From contig NZ_LT629766.1 in assembly GCF_900105315.1 (NCBI RefSeq), forward strand, positions 3,038,001 to 3,102,000: a DNA stretch of 64,000 nt, written 5' to 3'. Positions 45,299-53,308 of the stretch are shown in pieces. The notes under the pieces were generated by a model, which saw only the letters and a program-made list of their open reading frames with translations, was not told the DNA's origin and searched no databases. The position numbers were made by a program, and so were the translations under genes. Numbering within the stretch: the first letter of the stretch is position 1; each line of letters begins with the position of its first letter. This DNA is from Brevibacterium siliguriense (GTDB taxonomy: Bacteria > Actinomycetota > Actinomycetes > Actinomycetales > Brevibacteriaceae).

Positions 45299-46972
45299 AT
45301 GACTGAAAAGAGAACCCCTACCGCCGTCGACACGGTCGCCGAAGACTACGTCGATGACATGCTCGCACTCTCCCCCTCCCTCGCCCTCTACCTCGGACTC
45401 GACGGTGCACAGGGCTTCGACGACTTCTCTCCGGCCGGACTCTCCGCCGTCAACGACGTCACCGATAGGACCCTGGCCCGCCTCGATGAGGTCGCCGACA
45501 GTTCCGACCTCGACGACGTCGACCTCGTGACCATCGATGCGATGCGTGATCGCCTCGGGGTTGACCGCGACTACTTCGCCGCCGGGATCAAGCACGCCAG
45601 CCTCAACGTCATCGAATCCCCGCTGCAGCAGGTCCGCGACGCCTTCGACCTCATGCCTACGGAGACCACGGCCGATTGGGAGACGATCTCGACGACTCTG
45701 GCCGCGGTGCCCGGATCGCTGGCCGGCTACCAGGAGTCCCTGACGATGGCGCGCGACAACGGCCGCGTCGCCGCCCGCATCCAGGTCGAAAAGGTCATCG
45801 AACAGGCCCGCGCCCTGGCCGAGCCCGGCAGCAATTTCGATCGGCTCGTCGCCGGAGCCGATGTTCCCGACGCCCTGCGTTCGGATCTCGATACCCACGC
45901 CGAGGCGGCTCGGCAGTCCGCAGCGGAACTGGCCGATTTCCTCGGCGAGCAGGTGCTGCCCGCGGCCGGAGACGACGAAGCCTGCGGTCGAGAAGCCTAT
46001 GCTCTGTATTCCCGGGACTTCCTCGGCGCCGAGGTGGACTTCGATGAAACCTATGCCTGGGGTCTCGAGGAACTCGAGCGCATCGATGCCGAACAGCGTG
46101 AAGTGGCCGAGAAGATCATGCCCGGCGCCGATCTGTTCGAGGTCATGGACGCCCTGAACAACGACCCGCAGCGGACCCTGCACGGGACCGAAGCCCTGCG
46201 GACCTGGATGCAGGGAGTCGCCGATGAGGCGATCCGCGAACTCGGCAAGTCCCATTTCGATATTCCCGACCCCGTGCGCACGATCGAGTGCATGATCGCG
46301 CCTTCGTCCACCGGAGGCATCTACTACACGGGCCCGACCGATGATTTCTCCCGCCCCGGCCGCATGTGGTGGTCGGTGCCCGAAGGCGTCACAGATTTCG
46401 CCACCTGGCAGGAGAAGACCACCGTCTATCACGAGGGCGTTCCCGGACACCATCTGCAGATTGGTCAGGCCACTTATGTCTCCGAAACTCTGAACCGCTG
46501 GCGCCGCCTCATGTGCTGGGTGTCCGGCCACGGTGAGGGGTGGGCGCTGTACGCGGAGAAGCTCATGGCCGATCTCGGGTTCCTCGACGACCCCGGCGAC
46601 TATCTGGGTATGCTCGATTCGCAGCGGCTGCGTGCCGCCCGCGTCGTCCTCGACATCGGCTTTCACCTCGGGCTGGAGGCTCCGGCGAGCCTCGGCGGAG
46701 GGATCTGGAACCGAGAGAAGGCCTGGCAGTTCCTCACCGACAATGTCGCCATGGACCGGTCGTTCCTCGCCTTCGAACTCGACCGCTACCTCGGCTGGCC
46801 CGGACAGGCGCCGAGCTACAAGATCGGTCAGCGTCTGTGGGAGCAGTACCGTGACGAGGCGAAGGCGGCGGCCGGAGCCGATTTCGATCTCAAGGACTTC
46901 CACACCCGGGCACTGGGACTCGGCTCGGTCGGGCTCGATACTCTGGGTCGCGCTATGAAGCGCTCACAGTGA
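45299..46972 (+). CDS. DUF885 family protein (probable zinc peptidase)
   Basis: A 557-residue DUF885 protein. The zinc-binding motif is TTVYHEGVPGHHLQIGQATY near residue 378, with a probable third ligand in SGHGEGWALYAEKLMADLGF near 413. These features relate it to M3/M32-like metallocarboxypeptidases; the natural substrate is unknown. No signal peptide is visible, so it probably acts in the cytoplasm on peptides. The ATG is chosen at MTEKRTP because upstream in-frame codons overlap the divergent MFS gene. The GntR gene follows after 13 bases. Confidence 0.88.
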   Translation: MTEKRTPTAVDTVAEDYVDDMLALSPSLALYLGLDGAQGFDDFSPAGLSAVNDVTDRTLARLDEVADSSDLDDVDLVTIDAMRDRLGVDRDYFAAGIKHASLNVIESPLQQVRDAFDLMPTETTADWETISTTLAAVPGSLAGYQESLTMARDNGRVAARIQVEKVIEQARALAEPGSNFDRLVAGADVPDALRSDLDTHAEAARQSAAELADFLGEQVLPAAGDDEACGREAYALYSRDFLGAEVDFDETYAWGLEELERIDAEQREVAEKIMPGADLFEVMDALNNDPQRTLHGTEALRTWMQGVADEAIRELGKSHFDIPDPVRTIECMIAPSSTGGIYYTGPTDDFSRPGRMWWSVPEGVTDFATWQEKTTVYHEGVPGHHLQIGQATYVSETLNRWRRLMCWVSGHGEGWALYAEKLMADLGFLDDPGDYLGMLDSQRLRAARVVLDIGFHLGLEAPASLGGGIWNREKAWQFLTDNVAMDRSFLAFELDRYLGWPGQAPSYKIGQRLWEQYRDEAKAAAGADFDLKDFHTRALGLGSVGLDTLGRAMKRSQ

Positions 46973-46985
46973 GGTGAAGGACGAG

Positions 46986-47744
46986 ATGAAGTCAACTGAA
47001 ACTCCCCAGTCGGAGACCATGCGGGTCACTGAGGCGCTGCGCAATGAGATCATCGAGGGCCACCGGCGACCGGGTTCGCGGCTCGTCGAACGCAACCTCG
47101 CCACCGAACTCGGAGTCTCTCGAGTGCCCATCCGCGAGGCGCTGAAGAAGCTGGCGTCGGAGGGTCTGGTGACGAACCGGCCCAACACCTGGTCGACGGT
47201 CAGGGAGTTCTCCCCCAGCGATATCGCCGACCTCAATGAGGTGCGCACGGTCTTCGACGTCCTCTCCTTCGAACTCGCCGCACAACGCCATACCCGGGAG
47301 GGGCTGGCCCGGCTGGAAGCCACGATGCTCCGGGGGCGGGAACTCGCCGAGGCGGGAGACGTCGCCGGTGCCCACCGCTGTGCCGCGGAGTTCCATGCCA
47401 TCGTCACCGAACTTTCGGGCAATGAACTCCTCGGTGAGATCGGTGCGCTGCTGGATTCACGCATGCGCTGGCAGCTGAGCCAGCATGATGACCTCGCGGT
47501 CGTCGCCACCGAGCATGCCGAGCTCTTCGACGCCATCGCCCGCCGGGATCAGGCGCTGGCAGGGTCACTGGCAGGCCGCCATCTGGGAACGAGTCAGGAA
47601 CAGCACGACAAGCATTCGAAGCGGTTGGCCCAAGCCGAACCTGACCAGGCTCGGACAGTTCAGGCGACTCAGCCCGATCCGGCCGCCGGTCCCGCGGCGG
47701 TGGATGCCGATCCGGCCACAGAGGATTCGGCCGACACCGACTGA
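46986..47744 (+). CDS. GntR family transcriptional regulator (FadR/FCD subfamily)
   Basis: A 252-residue regulator. The winged helix-turn-helix is VTEALRNEIIEGHRRPGSRL followed by ELGVSRVPIREALKKLASEG; the C-terminal FCD domain carries metal-site residues (DVLSFELAAQ, FHAIVTEL, EHAELFDAI). Such proteins bind carboxylic acids or related metabolites. The last 60 residues are a Gln/Pro/Ala-rich tail. Its 3' end overlaps the convergent racemase-like gene by 76 bases. It probably controls the adjacent NCS1-racemase operon (inference). ATG at 46986 has GAAGGA just upstream; GTG at 46974 is possible. Confidence 0.88.
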   Translation: MKSTETPQSETMRVTEALRNEIIEGHRRPGSRLVERNLATELGVSRVPIREALKKLASEGLVTNRPNTWSTVREFSPSDIADLNEVRTVFDVLSFELAAQRHTREGLARLEATMLRGRELAEAGDVAGAHRCAAEFHAIVTELSGNELLGEIGALLDSRMRWQLSQHDDLAVVATEHAELFDAIARRDQALAGSLAGRHLGTSQEQHDKHSKRLAQAEPDQARTVQATQPDPAAGPAAVDADPATEDSADTD

Positions 47745-48460
47745 CCGAGCGGCCAGCCGCTCAGCTTCTTCTCTCGTGCGGGAGCATAGGTGCGCACCTT
47801 CGACGTGCTCAGTCCCAATCCGATGAGGGATTCGGCCAAGCGCACGGCGGCCGCGACCCCGTCGACGACGGGAACGGAAGCGCGCCTCGTGATCGTCTCC
47901 CCGAGCTCCGCCATCCCACCGCAGCCGAGCACGATGACCTCGGCGCGGTCCCGGTCGACCGCCTCGGCGGCCTGATCGGTGATCGCCTCGATCGCGGCCT
48001 GCGGATCCTCCTCGAGTTCGAGCACGGCCATCCCCGATGCCCGCACGGACACGCAGTGGGAGTCGAGACCGGCCAGCAGGAGCCGATCCTCGATGAGCGG
48101 AACGGTCCTGTCCAGCGTGGTGACGACGGAGAAACGGCGGCCGAGGAACATCGCCAGGGCCGCCCCCGCCTCGGTGATGTCGATGACAGGCACATCGAGC
48201 ATCTCCTGCAGACCTTCGCGGCCGTGTTCTCCGTACCCGGCTTGGATCACGGCATCGAATTCGCCGGGATACTTCATGACCGCGTCCATGACACCGAGCG
48301 CTGCGAGATGGCTTTCGACGTTGCCTTCGCAGGACTCGGCCCCGAATTCAGGGGTCAGACCGATGATCTCGGTGCCCGCCGAGGCAGCCTGCCGTGCTAC
48401 TCGGGCGATGCCCTCTGTCATGGACTCGGTCGTGTTGACGTTGACGACGAGGATTCTCAT
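47669..48460 (-). CDS. Asp/Glu/hydantoin racemase-family protein lacking the first catalytic cysteine
   Basis: A 263-residue protein of the Asp/Glu/hydantoin racemase superfamily: ILVVNVNTTESMTEGIARVA at the start and SVVTTLDRTVPLIEDRLLLAGL in the middle. Racemases of this group use two cysteines; the second is present (VIVLGCGGMAEL near residue 186) but where the first is expected (as in VIACF.DPG) it has VIQAGYGEHGREG, a Gly. Arylmalonate decarboxylase has exactly this Gly/Cys pattern (family knowledge), so decarboxylase or isomerase activity is as likely as racemisation. It follows the NCS1 gene by 13 bases and converges, overlapping, with the GntR gene. Confidence 0.85.
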   Translation of the reverse strand: MRILVVNVNTTESMTEGIARVARQAASAGTEIIGLTPEFGAESCEGNVESHLAALGVMDAVMKYPGEFDAVIQAGYGEHGREGLQEMLDVPVIDITEAGAALAMFLGRRFSVVTTLDRTVPLIEDRLLLAGLDSHCVSVRASGMAVLELEEDPQAAIEAITDQAAEAVDRDRAEVIVLGCGGMAELGETITRRASVPVVDGVAAAVRLAESLIGLGLSTSKVRTYAPAREKKLSGWPLGQSVSAESSVAGSASTAAGPAAGSG

Positions 48461-48473
48461 AGTTCGGCTCCGA

Positions 48474-49991
48474 TCAGTGGTGGGTCGGGACGGCGATCTC
48501 CTCACCGTCGACCTCACGGAAAGTGAAGTCGCGGCGAGCGATGACGAAGTAGATGAGCGCGGCGATCGCGGCGCCGGAGAACCAGGAGAACTCGCTGAAG
48601 CCGGAGAATGCCGGCACGAGAGCGAAGACGAGCGAGATCGCCGAGGCAGGGATGAACGCCCCGATCGCCCGCCAGTTGACTCCATGGTGGTAGAAGTACT
48701 CGCCGTCGCCGGCTTCGGTGTAGAGCTGGGGCACATTGACCTTGGTTTTGCGCACCACCCAGTAGTCGACCATGATCACGCCGAACAGGGGTCCGAGCAG
48801 GGCGCCGAGGCCACCAAGGAAGTAGACGATGACCACCGGTGAGTCGTACAGGTTCCAGGGCAGGATGACGAAGCCGATGACAGCGGAGATGATAGCGGCG
48901 CTGCGGAAGTTAAGGTGACGCGGGAACAGGTTCGTCAGCGCATAGGTCGGGGCGACGAAGTTGGCCATGAGGTTGACCGCGACGGTGAGCAGGAGCAGCG
49001 ACAGGGAAGCCAGCAGGAGCAGGACCGGGCTGCCGATGGTTTGGACGATATCGGCCGGTGAGGTGATGACGGTGCCGTCGATCTTGTACTGAGCGCCGGC
49101 GAGCGAGATGACGACGAGTCCGAAGACGAGCATGTTGACCGGGATGCCCCAGAAGTTGCCGACGACGATCGATCCCCGCTTCTTCGCGGCCCGGGTGAAG
49201 TCGGAGAAGTTGAGGACGAAGGTACCGTAGATCGACACCCACAGCGCTCCTCCGCCGAGGATGTGCATCCACATCTCCCAGCCGCTGAGAGCATCGTCGG
49301 TCGACCAGGCGATGGAGAAGTCGACGCGGATGAGCATCCACACGGCCAGGGCGAGGAAGGTCACGAGAATGACCGGACCGGCGATGGCTTCGTAGCGCCG
49401 GATCATCTCCATGCCGTAGCTGACGATGATCACCTGGGCGATCCACAGCAGCGTGAAGGAGAACCAGCCGAGTCCGGAGAGTCCGAGGAATTCGGCATCG
49501 GCCCAGGACTGCAGTCCCGGGAACATCGTCAGCAGCATGACGTTGAGGACGCTCGAGGCCAAGTAGGTCTGAATGCCGAACCAGGCGATGGCGACGATTC
49601 CCCTCACCGAGGCGGCCAGCTGGGCCCCGTGGATGCCGAACGAGATCCGGCTCATCACCGGGTACGGCACTCCGGTCTTGTATCCCATGAATCCGGAGAG
49701 GGTGAGCAGGAAGAACAGCAGAGCTGCACCGACGAGGAGCGCCACGAGGATCTGCCACGCGCCGAGGCCGAGTGCGAAGAGTCCCAGCGCGAAACCGTAG
49801 TTGCCCAGAGAGTGCACATCGTTGGCCCACAGGGTGAAGACGCTGTAGGCCGTCCAGCTGCGCCCCTCCTTGCGGGCCGGTGCGAGGTCCGCGTTGTAGA
49901 AGCGCGGGCTGATGCGGTGGGCCGCCAACTGGTCGGGGCTGGGTCCCAGCCGTGTGGGCACGGGCACCTCCGCTGATTCGGTCTTCCTCAT
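48474..49991 (-). CDS. NCS1 family nucleobase/hydantoin:cation symporter
   Basis: A 505-residue transporter with about twelve membrane spans. NCS1 landmarks are DLAPARKEGRSWTAYSVFTL near residue 37, WANDVHSLGNYGFALGLFAL, and GIQTYLASSVLNVML. Known substrates include uracil, allantoin, cytosine, thiamine and benzyl-hydantoin (Mhp1); a hydantoin- or allantoin-like substrate fits the neighbouring racemase-family enzyme (inference). AAGGAG lies eight bases before the ATG. It is the first gene of a two-gene operon with candidate GntR operators upstream. Confidence 0.92.
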   Translation of the reverse strand: MRKTESAEVPVPTRLGPSPDQLAAHRISPRFYNADLAPARKEGRSWTAYSVFTLWANDVHSLGNYGFALGLFALGLGAWQILVALLVGAALLFFLLTLSGFMGYKTGVPYPVMSRISFGIHGAQLAASVRGIVAIAWFGIQTYLASSVLNVMLLTMFPGLQSWADAEFLGLSGLGWFSFTLLWIAQVIIVSYGMEMIRRYEAIAGPVILVTFLALAVWMLIRVDFSIAWSTDDALSGWEMWMHILGGGALWVSIYGTFVLNFSDFTRAAKKRGSIVVGNFWGIPVNMLVFGLVVISLAGAQYKIDGTVITSPADIVQTIGSPVLLLLASLSLLLLTVAVNLMANFVAPTYALTNLFPRHLNFRSAAIISAVIGFVILPWNLYDSPVVIVYFLGGLGALLGPLFGVIMVDYWVVRKTKVNVPQLYTEAGDGEYFYHHGVNWRAIGAFIPASAISLVFALVPAFSGFSEFSWFSGAAIAALIYFVIARRDFTFREVDGEEIAVPTHH

Positions 49992-50025
49992 GCAGTCCAC
50001 TCCTTGGATCCGGTCACTGCCCGAC

Positions 50026-50035
50026 TGGGATACCA
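50026..50035. promoter_or_regulatory. Candidate GntR operator, site 1 (TGGGATACCA)
   Basis: TGG-GATA-CCA lies 35 bases upstream of the NCS1 start. A second copy, TGG-AATA-CCA, lies at 50217-50226. Short palindromes of this size suit FadR-type GntR regulators; the adjacent GntR protein is the obvious candidate. Confidence 0.4.
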
Positions 50036-50216
50036 AAAAAGTAAACACAGCTCTGTGGCACCGATAATCTGACCAATTCAGAGTAACCCAGCTCACATGC
50101 CCCTGGCAATGAGCGAGCCGAAAGATTTCGCTGTTGCCTTTGCTGCCATGGCCCACTGCAGCTGGGTGCAGATCCGAAGCCGATCGCCGCGAGATCAACC
50201 CCGGCCATCCATTGGA

Positions 50217-50226
50217 TGGAATACCA
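50217..50226. promoter_or_regulatory. Candidate GntR operator, site 2 (TGGAATACCA)
   Basis: The palindrome TGG-AATA-CCA, extendable to ATGGAATACCAT, about 226 bases upstream of the NCS1 start. It differs from site 1 at one spacer base. Confidence 0.35.
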
Positions 50227-50346
50227 TTTGAGTGGCGATGGCGTGTCCCGGCTGGTCATCGCAGGTGCCGCGGCCGGCGATCGACACGGACACCGGCACT
50301 GCTGGCGATCGGCTGTCGCCGTCTTCGGACTTCGCGGCCGACTGCT

Positions 50347-51846
50347 TCAGTCTTCGTGTTCGACGTCCTTGGCGGTTGGGTCCCATGCGACGATGCCGAC
50401 GGCGATCGCACCGGCCAGGGGTGCGCAGGCGACGATCCAGAACACTCCTGTGCCCAGAGAGGCCGCAAGGATCGGGAACATGATGAGCGAGACGATCGAG
50501 AACGCGCGCAGAACGGACTGGTTGAATCCGATGCCGATTCCGCGCAGCCGAGTAGGGTACGACAGGGTCGCATAGTTCATGAGGTTCGCTCCCGGTCCCC
50601 CGGCCTGGGCGAAGACGAAGGCTGCGAGCATAGCTACGGCGACGAGGACGAGGGCTCCGTTCGGGATGCCGACGATGGCCAGCGTCCCCAGCGCCACGGC
50701 CTGGATGACGAATCCGAACAGGGTGATCTTCCTGGTCCCGAAGCGGTTGACGATGCTCATGCCCAGAAGTCCGCCGAGCGTGCCGAAGCCCAGGTTGATG
50801 ACCAATGAGGCGATGATCGTGATCAGCGGACTCTGGTGGAAGAGCGTGGTGATGATGAGCGGTGTGCCATAGGCGACGGCGTTGTAGCCGAAGGTCGAGA
50901 ACACCGAGACGCAGAGTGCGACGATGGTGCGCACCCGGTAGCGAGGGGAGAAGAGCTCGGCGAATCCGGCCCACCGGCCGCCCCTGACCGGGGCGGCCGA
51001 CGAGTTCACCGTCTCGCGTTCCTTGGCGGGAGCGAGCTCGACATTGAGATTATGGTGACTGCGCATGACCTCGACGGCGCCGCGCAGATCGCCCTGGTTG
51101 GCCAGCCACTCGGGCGATTCGGCAAGATACCGACGGCGGACGAGGAGGACGATGAGGGCCGGCACCGCACCGAAGCCGACGACGATGCGCCACAGGATCG
51201 CATGCTGGTCATAGGGCAGGGCGATGAAGATGATGAGCACGATGACGTAGCCCATACCGGTGGCGAAGTACCAGGCCGGTGACCAGGCATTGACCCGCTG
51301 CGAGCGGTTGCCCTTGCCCTTGAGCTTCGAGAATTCGGCGAGGAAAGCCATCGCCACCGGCAGATCGAGTCCGACGCCGATGCCCATGACGAAGCGGAAC
51401 GCGATGAGGACCCATTCGTTCGGTGACACGGCACAGCCGATGGCAGCCACGACGAAGAAGACCATGTCAGCCATGAAGAGTCGGTAGCGCCCGAACCGAT
51501 CGACGAGGTAGCCGCCGAAGAGCGCACCGATGACGGCTCCGACCATGATCGAGGCGTTGACGAGCCCGGTCATGAATCCGGAGAGGCCGAATTGCTCCTG
51601 AATGGCGGTGATGCCGAAGGCCAGGGAAGAGAAGTCATAGGCATCCATGAAGATCCCCCCAAGGGCGAGGATGATCACTGCCGTCGTCTTCGTCCCCTGG
51701 GAGCCGAACTCGGCCAGGATCGAATGGATATCGGCCGCGGAGGAGACGATGCGCGGAGTCTGCATTGCCGTCTGCCCGTTCCGAACGGGCGCGGATGGGG
51801 TCTGTGCCGCGTTCACGGCGGGGTCTGTCGAAGTCACAGTCGACAA
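50347..51846 (-). CDS. MFS transporter (sugar porter/organic acid type)
   Basis: A 499-residue protein with about twelve spans. MFS motifs GGYLVDRFGRYRLFMADMVF near residue 125 and MGIGVGLDLPVAMAFLAEFS near 165 are typical of the metabolite and sugar porter groups. The 50-residue N-terminus is polar. The start is uncertain: TTG at 51846, GTG at 51837 and ATG at 51765 are in frame and none has a strong ribosome site. The substrate is unknown. It is in the same orientation as two further MFS genes. Confidence 0.88.
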   Translation of the reverse strand: MSTVTSTDPAVNAAQTPSAPVRNGQTAMQTPRIVSSAADIHSILAEFGSQGTKTTAVIILALGGIFMDAYDFSSLAFGITAIQEQFGLSGFMTGLVNASIMVGAVIGALFGGYLVDRFGRYRLFMADMVFFVVAAIGCAVSPNEWVLIAFRFVMGIGVGLDLPVAMAFLAEFSKLKGKGNRSQRVNAWSPAWYFATGMGYVIVLIIFIALPYDQHAILWRIVVGFGAVPALIVLLVRRRYLAESPEWLANQGDLRGAVEVMRSHHNLNVELAPAKERETVNSSAAPVRGGRWAGFAELFSPRYRVRTIVALCVSVFSTFGYNAVAYGTPLIITTLFHQSPLITIIASLVINLGFGTLGGLLGMSIVNRFGTRKITLFGFVIQAVALGTLAIVGIPNGALVLVAVAMLAAFVFAQAGGPGANLMNYATLSYPTRLRGIGIGFNQSVLRAFSIVSLIMFPILAASLGTGVFWIVACAPLAGAIAVGIVAWDPTAKDVEHED

Positions 51847-51935
51847 GTATGGTGTTCCGGCGGCCCGGCGCTGTCACCTGATGTCACAGTTCGTCACGAG
51901 CACCACAGCGGAGGCTGTGCCGCTGGACGAACCGC

Positions 51936-53219
51936 TCAGTCGAGGCTGTGGCCCCGTCTCTCCGGGATGAGGAACATGGCGAGGAACTGGATGAAGTAGA
52001 CGATCGGCAGCAGCGCCAGGGCGAAGCCGAATCCGAGATGACCGGCGAGCAGGGCGATGACGACTGGGGCCAGTCCCCCGATCGCACGACCGATGTTGAA
52101 GATGACGTTCTGTGCCGTCGCCCTGATCGCCGTGGGATAGAGCTCGGCCAGCAGCGCCCCATGTCCGCCGAGCATTCCGTTGGCGAAGGCGCCCATGAAG
52201 AATCCGCCGGCCAGCAGAGCACTCGGGTCGGTGAACTTGCTGTAGGCGAGGATCGTCACGATGGCTCCCGCCTGGAAGATCCAGAAGGCGGGGCGGCGAC
52301 CGAGGCGGTCGGCGACCTGACCGAAGATGAGGATCCCGGCGAGCATTCCCATGACCGTCACCGCCGTCCACAGCGAGCCCTTGGTGACTCCCAGATCCAT
52401 CTGTTCGGACAGGTAGTTCGGCAGCCACGTGATGATGCCGAAGTAGCCGAAATTCTGCACGCTGGTGAGGATCGTCAGAGCCAGGGTGATCTTCACCGTC
52501 TCCCGATCCTTGATCAGTGCAGCGATCTTCGCACCGAAGGCTGCCGGCACCCCACCCGCATCGGCCTCGCCACGGGCCGCCTCGGCGGAGCTCTCCTCTG
52601 CTTCCTGTGCCTTGACGAATGTCTCCGGCTCCTCGACTCCGCGGCGGATGACGAAGGCGAAGACGGCGGGGACGAGGCCGATGACGAACAGTGCCCGCCA
52701 CCCCCATAGGGCGATGACGGGAGCCGAGACGACGGCTGCGGCGAAGACGCCGAGTTGGAATCCGACTCCCACCCATGACGTCGCCCGCGCTCGCTGATCG
52801 GCACGTACCGCCTCGGCGGCCAAGGCCATGCCGATGCCGAACTCACCGCCGATTCCGATTCCGGCGATGAACCGGTAGGCCGCGAGATCCCAATACCCCT
52901 GCGCCAGCGCCGACAGCCCGGTGAACACCGCGAAGATGAGAACCGTCCAGGTGAGAACCCTCACCCGACCGTGGCGGTCGGCGAGGGCGCCGAAGACGAT
53001 TCCGCCGACCACGGCGCCGAGCAGAGTGATCGTCGACAGAGATCCGGCTGCGACGTCGCTGAGCCCGAAGGAGGCGATGATGCCCGACAGGGCGAAGCTG
53101 AGGATGAGGAGGTCGAATCCGTCAAGTCCGTAGCCGACGGCGGCGGCGACGAGCGCTCTGCGCCGGTAACCGCGATCGTCCGAATCATCGGTGGTGGTCA
53201 GCGGAGTCGATGCACTCAT
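51936..53219 (-). CDS. MFS transporter (aromatic acid/sialic acid-like group)
   Basis: A 427-residue twelve-span transporter. The first span carries GYGLDGFDLLILSFALSGII, with the DGFD motif of the aromatic acid:H+ and sialic-acid symporter group, followed by the loop GALADRHGRVRVLTWTV. A large hydrophilic central loop (residues about 200-235) is rich in Glu and Ala. The substrate is unknown, though aromatic or other carboxylic acids are usual for this group. The next gene is the flavin monooxygenase, separated by about 90 bases. Confidence 0.88.
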   Translation of the reverse strand: MSASTPLTTTDDSDDRGYRRRALVAAAVGYGLDGFDLLILSFALSGIIASFGLSDVAAGSLSTITLLGAVVGGIVFGALADRHGRVRVLTWTVLIFAVFTGLSALAQGYWDLAAYRFIAGIGIGGEFGIGMALAAEAVRADQRARATSWVGVGFQLGVFAAAVVSAPVIALWGWRALFVIGLVPAVFAFVIRRGVEEPETFVKAQEAEESSAEAARGEADAGGVPAAFGAKIAALIKDRETVKITLALTILTSVQNFGYFGIITWLPNYLSEQMDLGVTKGSLWTAVTVMGMLAGILIFGQVADRLGRRPAFWIFQAGAIVTILAYSKFTDPSALLAGGFFMGAFANGMLGGHGALLAELYPTAIRATAQNVIFNIGRAIGGLAPVVIALLAGHLGFGFALALLPIVYFIQFLAMFLIPERRGHSLD

Positions 53220-53308
53220 ACGCGGTCTCAGTTCGGTTCACGGATCGGAAAACGGCCGCAGACCATTATGCCCCACGACCGTTCACCGATTCTTCAGTCC
53301 CTGCTCAG

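Larger units (their letters stand above)
49992..50346. other. Intergenic region upstream of the NCS1 operon, 355 bases
   Basis: No credible gene. It contains the NCS1 promoter region, AT-richer around 50030-50080 (CCAAAAAAGTAAACACAG), and the paired TGGNATACCA sites. It also follows the stop of the MFS gene at 50347, but no clear terminator is seen. Confidence 0.5.

Noticed and set aside
45227..46903. Minus-strand frame of 558 codons opposite the DUF885 gene
   Set aside because: It overlaps the gene with clear zinc motifs and shows no recognisable domain.
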